Under the pieces are notes generated by a model, which saw nothing but the letters and a program-made list of their open reading frames with translations, was not told the DNA's origin and searched no databases. A stretch of DNA of 6,448 nucleotides from Gammaproteobacteria bacterium (GTDB lineage: Bacteria > Pseudomonadota > Gammaproteobacteria > DRLM01), in contig WFXX01000189.1 in the NCBI GenBank assembly GCA_015490395.1, positions 1 through 6,448 of the forward strand. Direction: 5' to 3'. Every line of letters starts with the position of its first letter. The first letter of the stretch is position 1. Positions 4,962 through 6,448 of this stretch are shown one piece after another. The position numbers were made by a program, and so were the translations under genes.

Positions 4962-5915
4962 ATGGAGATCCTGCTCGCCAATCCCCGCGGCTTCTGTGCC
5001 GGCGTGGACCGCGCCATTCAGATCGTAGACCGGGCCCTGGAGCTGTTCGGCGCCCCGGTCTATGTGCGCCACGAGGTGGTGCACAATCGCCACGTGGTGG
5101 AGGGGCTTCGGGCTCGGGGGGCGGTCTTCGTGGAGGAGCTGGCGGAGATCCCCGGGACGGTGCCCCTGGGCACGGTGCTCATCTTCAGCGCTCACGGCGT
5201 GCCCCGCAGGGTGCGGGAGGAGGCAGCCCGGCGTGGCTTCCGGGTCTTCGACGCCACTTGCCCCTTGGTGACCAAGGTGCACCTGGAGGTGGAGCGCTAC
5301 CGGCGGGACGGGCTGGACGTGGTGCTGGTGGGCCACGCCGGCCACCCGGAGGTGGAGGGCACCCTGGGGCAGTGGGTGGACGAGCCCGGTGGGCCCCGTA
5401 TGCACCTGGTGCAGGGGCCGGAGGATGTGGAGGCCGTGGTCCCCCGTGATCCGAGCCGGCTGGCCTACGTCACCCAGACCACCCTGTCCGTGGACGACGT
5501 GGCCGAAGTGGTGGAGGCCCTGCGCCGCCGCTTCCCGGCCATCCGGGGGCCGCGCACCGATGACATTTGCTATGCCACCCAGAACCGCCAGGATGCTGTC
5601 AAGGACCTGGCCCGCCGCTGTGAGCTGGTGCTGGTGGTGGGATCGCCCAGCTCCTCCAATTCCAACCGGCTCCGGGAGATCGCCGAGCGGTGCGGGGTCC
5701 GCGCCCATTTGGTGGACGGGCCGGAAGAGATCGACCCGACCTGGCTGGCCGGGGTGCGCCGGGTGGGGGTGACTGCCGGGGCCTCGGCCCCGGAGGCCGT
5801 GGTGCAGGCGGTGGTCCGAGCCCTCCAGGGGCATGGCGGCTTCCTCCTGCGGGAGCTGGACGGCCGCCGGGAGCAGGTCCGCTTCACCCTGCCCCGGGCC
5901 CTCGCCGCCCGCTGA
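4962..5915 (+). CDS. ispH: 4-hydroxy-3-methylbut-2-enyl diphosphate reductase (IspH/LytB)
   Basis: IspH is the last enzyme of the MEP pathway, reducing HMBPP to IPP and DMAPP with an oxygen-sensitive [4Fe-4S] cluster in the cytosol. From the ATG at 4962 the protein has 317 residues (E. coli 316). Cluster cysteines are Cys12 (GFCAGV), Cys100 (DATCPLV) and Cys203 (DICYATQNRQ). Substrate-pocket residues are visible as His41 (HEVVHN), His78 (SAHGV), His128 and catalytic Glu130 (GHPEVEGT), TQTT at 171-174, Ser231-Ser232-Asn233 in SSSNSNR, and Ser275 (TAGASAPE). The 4962 start matches the family N-terminus (M-x-ILLANPRGFCAGV) and has GGAGGG 7 bases upstream. An in-frame ATG at 4932 would add ten residues but lies inside the predicted -10 element. 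With ispA on the other side of the window it covers two steps of isoprenoid supply. A terminator appears only after the next small ORF. Confidence 0.97.
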   Translation: MEILLANPRGFCAGVDRAIQIVDRALELFGAPVYVRHEVVHNRHVVEGLRARGAVFVEELAEIPGTVPLGTVLIFSAHGVPRRVREEAARRGFRVFDATCPLVTKVHLEVERYRRDGLDVVLVGHAGHPEVEGTLGQWVDEPGGPRMHLVQGPEDVEAVVPRDPSRLAYVTQTTLSVDDVAEVVEALRRRFPAIRGPRTDDICYATQNRQDAVKDLARRCELVLVVGSPSSSNSNRLREIAERCGVRAHLVDGPEEIDPTWLAGVRRVGVTAGASAPEAVVQAVVRALQGHGGFLLRELDGRREQVRFTLPRALAAR

Positions 5916-5949
5916 GCCTCACCCTCCCCGGATCGAGGATGGCCCGGGG

Positions 5950-5978
5950 TGGCACGAACCAGATAAACGTGCTACCAT
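5950..5978 (+). promoter_or_regulatory. Predicted promoter of the small-ORF transcription unit
   Basis: TGGCAC (5950-5955) and TACCAT (5973-5978) are separated by exactly 17 bases. The -10 keeps TA...AT; the -35 is weak. The predicted start near 5985 would be followed at once by a 5-bp hairpin (TGCCG at 5988-5992 with CGGCA at 5997-6001). A CCCCGG/CCGGGG inverted repeat (5926-5931, 5944-5949) abuts the -35 on its upstream side. Confidence 0.45.
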
Positions 5979-6042
5979 GCCCTCGCATGCCGGGTCCGGC
6001 AAGCGGCCGGGCCCCCACCCACCAAGCGAGGAGGACGGATCC

Positions 6043-6189
6043 ATGGCCTGCGATCTCACCGTCTATCGTCGGGCAGCCCGTGCCACCGCTGCCTGGCAGC
6101 GGCTTCTGGAGGAGGAGCGGCGGCGCCGCCTGCGCCAGAGGGCCGCACGTAGGGGACTACGGGTGCTGCACTCGTCTACCACAAGCTGA
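6043..6189 (+). CDS. Small arginine-rich protein of 48 residues, family not recognised
   Basis: I do not recognise this protein. Its claim to be real rests on signals: a perfect AGGAGG (6029-6034) 8 bases before the ATG, a promoter-like pair at 5950-5978, and an intrinsic terminator at 6260-6284. The product begins MACDLTVYRRAAR and has 13 arginines in 48 residues. A central stretch of about residues 18-38 (W-Q-R-LLEEE followed by R-rich repeats) should form a strongly charged amphipathic helix, and the tail is short and Ser/Thr-rich. There is a single Cys at position 3, no membrane segment and no signal peptide. A nucleic-acid or ribosome contact is conceivable from the charge but is only inference. 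It lies between ispH and tRNA-Pro. The main alternative is that the transcript is an RNA whose reading frame is incidental. Confidence 0.6.
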   Translation: MACDLTVYRRAARATAAWQRLLEEERRRRLRQRAARRGLRVLHSSTTS

Positions 6190-6259
6190 CGTCGGTCGTG
6201 AGCCTGCAGCCGGGGGGTTGCCCAGGGAGGGCCGAACCCGGAGCCCAGGAAGGGCGTTG

Positions 6260-6284
6260 GGGGCCAGGGAGGCCCCTTTCTTTT
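6260..6284 (+). terminator. Intrinsic terminator after the small ORF (and possibly ispH)
   Basis: GGGGCC (6260-6265) and GGCCCC (6271-6276) form a six-pair GC stem around an AGGGA loop, followed directly by TTTCTTTT (6277-6284). It is the clearest intrinsic terminator in the window. It lies 70 bases past the small ORF and would end a transcript of roughly 300 nt from the predicted promoter near 5950-5978, as well as any read-through from ispH. The opposite strand has no T run, so it works rightward only. Confidence 0.8.
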
Positions 6285-6375
6285 GGCTGTTAGCGACCGA
6301 GGGAGGGGGCAGGGGCCGATGCCCAGGGGCGTGCCGGGCCGCTTCCGCAGCAAGGTCTGGCAGGTGACGAGAGCT

Positions 6376-6448
6376 TGGTCGGGGTGAGAGGATTCGAACC
6401 TCCGGCCCCCGCCTCCCGAAGGCGGTGCTCTACCAGGCTGAGCTACAC
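6376..6448 (-). tRNA. tRNA-Pro (anticodon CGG), 5' end cut by the window edge
   Basis: On the minus strand the cloverleaf is complete except for about four 5' bases beyond position 6448. The D arm is GCTC/GAGC. The anticodon stem CCGCC/GGCGG encloses the loop TTCGGGA, giving anticodon CGG at 6416-6418, which reads CCG. The variable loop has five bases, the T arm is GGAGG-TTCGAAT-CCTCT, and the acceptor 3' strand is CACCCCG, then discriminator A and an encoded CCA (6376-6378). The visible 5' GTG pairs with the CAC of the acceptor strand. The last acceptor G implies C at position 1, the C1-G72 pair characteristic of bacterial proline tRNAs. Full length would be 77 with CCA. No terminator is evident just downstream (6285-6375). 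Confidence 0.95.

Noticed and set aside
4889..5449. Open frame overlapping the start of ispH on the plus strand
   Set aside because: It runs through ispH in another frame and its translation is Gly/Arg/Pro-rich without motifs.
5926..5949. CCCCGG/CCGGGG inverted repeat just after ispH as an ispH terminator
   Set aside because: It has a 12-base loop and no T run; it is followed directly by promoter-like sequence.

Overview
The window is about 70% G+C by eye and reads like a chromosomal segment of a high-GC Gammaproteobacterium. Supporting signs are the xseB-ispA pair, a PsiE-family membrane protein, a gammaproteobacterial-type IspH, a DUF3501 protein paired with a short rubrerythrin, and a tRNA-Pro with the bacterial C-G first pair and an encoded CCA. 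A purple-sulfur/Ectothiorhodospiraceae-like lineage is a guess; the genus cannot be fixed from this sequence.

Layout from left to right. Positions 1-878 hold no gene I can support, only a hairpin and promoter-like motifs near 411-443. Next, on the minus strand, comes xseB (small subunit of exonuclease VII) followed by overlapping ispA (farnesyl diphosphate synthase). A compact divergent promoter region (about 2085-2185) separates these from a plus-strand pair: a rubrerythrin-like diiron protein and a DUF3501 protein. Facing that pair is a minus-strand two-gene operon with a tandem CDGSH iron-sulfur protein followed by a class I SAM methyltransferase. Divergent from it is a plus-strand psiE-like membrane protein gene, then ispH with its own extended -10 promoter. 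After ispH there is a short transcription unit with a promoter-like motif, a perfect Shine-Dalgarno, a 48-codon arginine-rich small ORF and an intrinsic terminator. At the right edge is a minus-strand tRNA-Pro(CGG) that lacks only about four 5' bases.

How the genes fit together: ispH (last MEP-pathway step, making IPP and DMAPP) and ispA (condensing them to FPP) are two steps of isoprenoid supply, here about 3 kb apart in separate transcription units. The rest has a metal/redox flavour: a diiron rubrerythrin, a DUF3501 partner that in many proteobacteria accompanies rubrerythrin and an Fe-S protein, a two-cluster CDGSH protein, and the oxygen-sensitive 4Fe-4S enzyme IspH. A shared role in oxidative or iron stress is inference only.

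The points most worth a second look are the 48-codon small ORF unit, the rubrerythrin-DUF3501 pair without its usual Fe-S partner, the repeat-bearing divergent promoter, and the coupled CDGSH-methyltransferase operon. No mobile element, CRISPR array or replication origin was seen.
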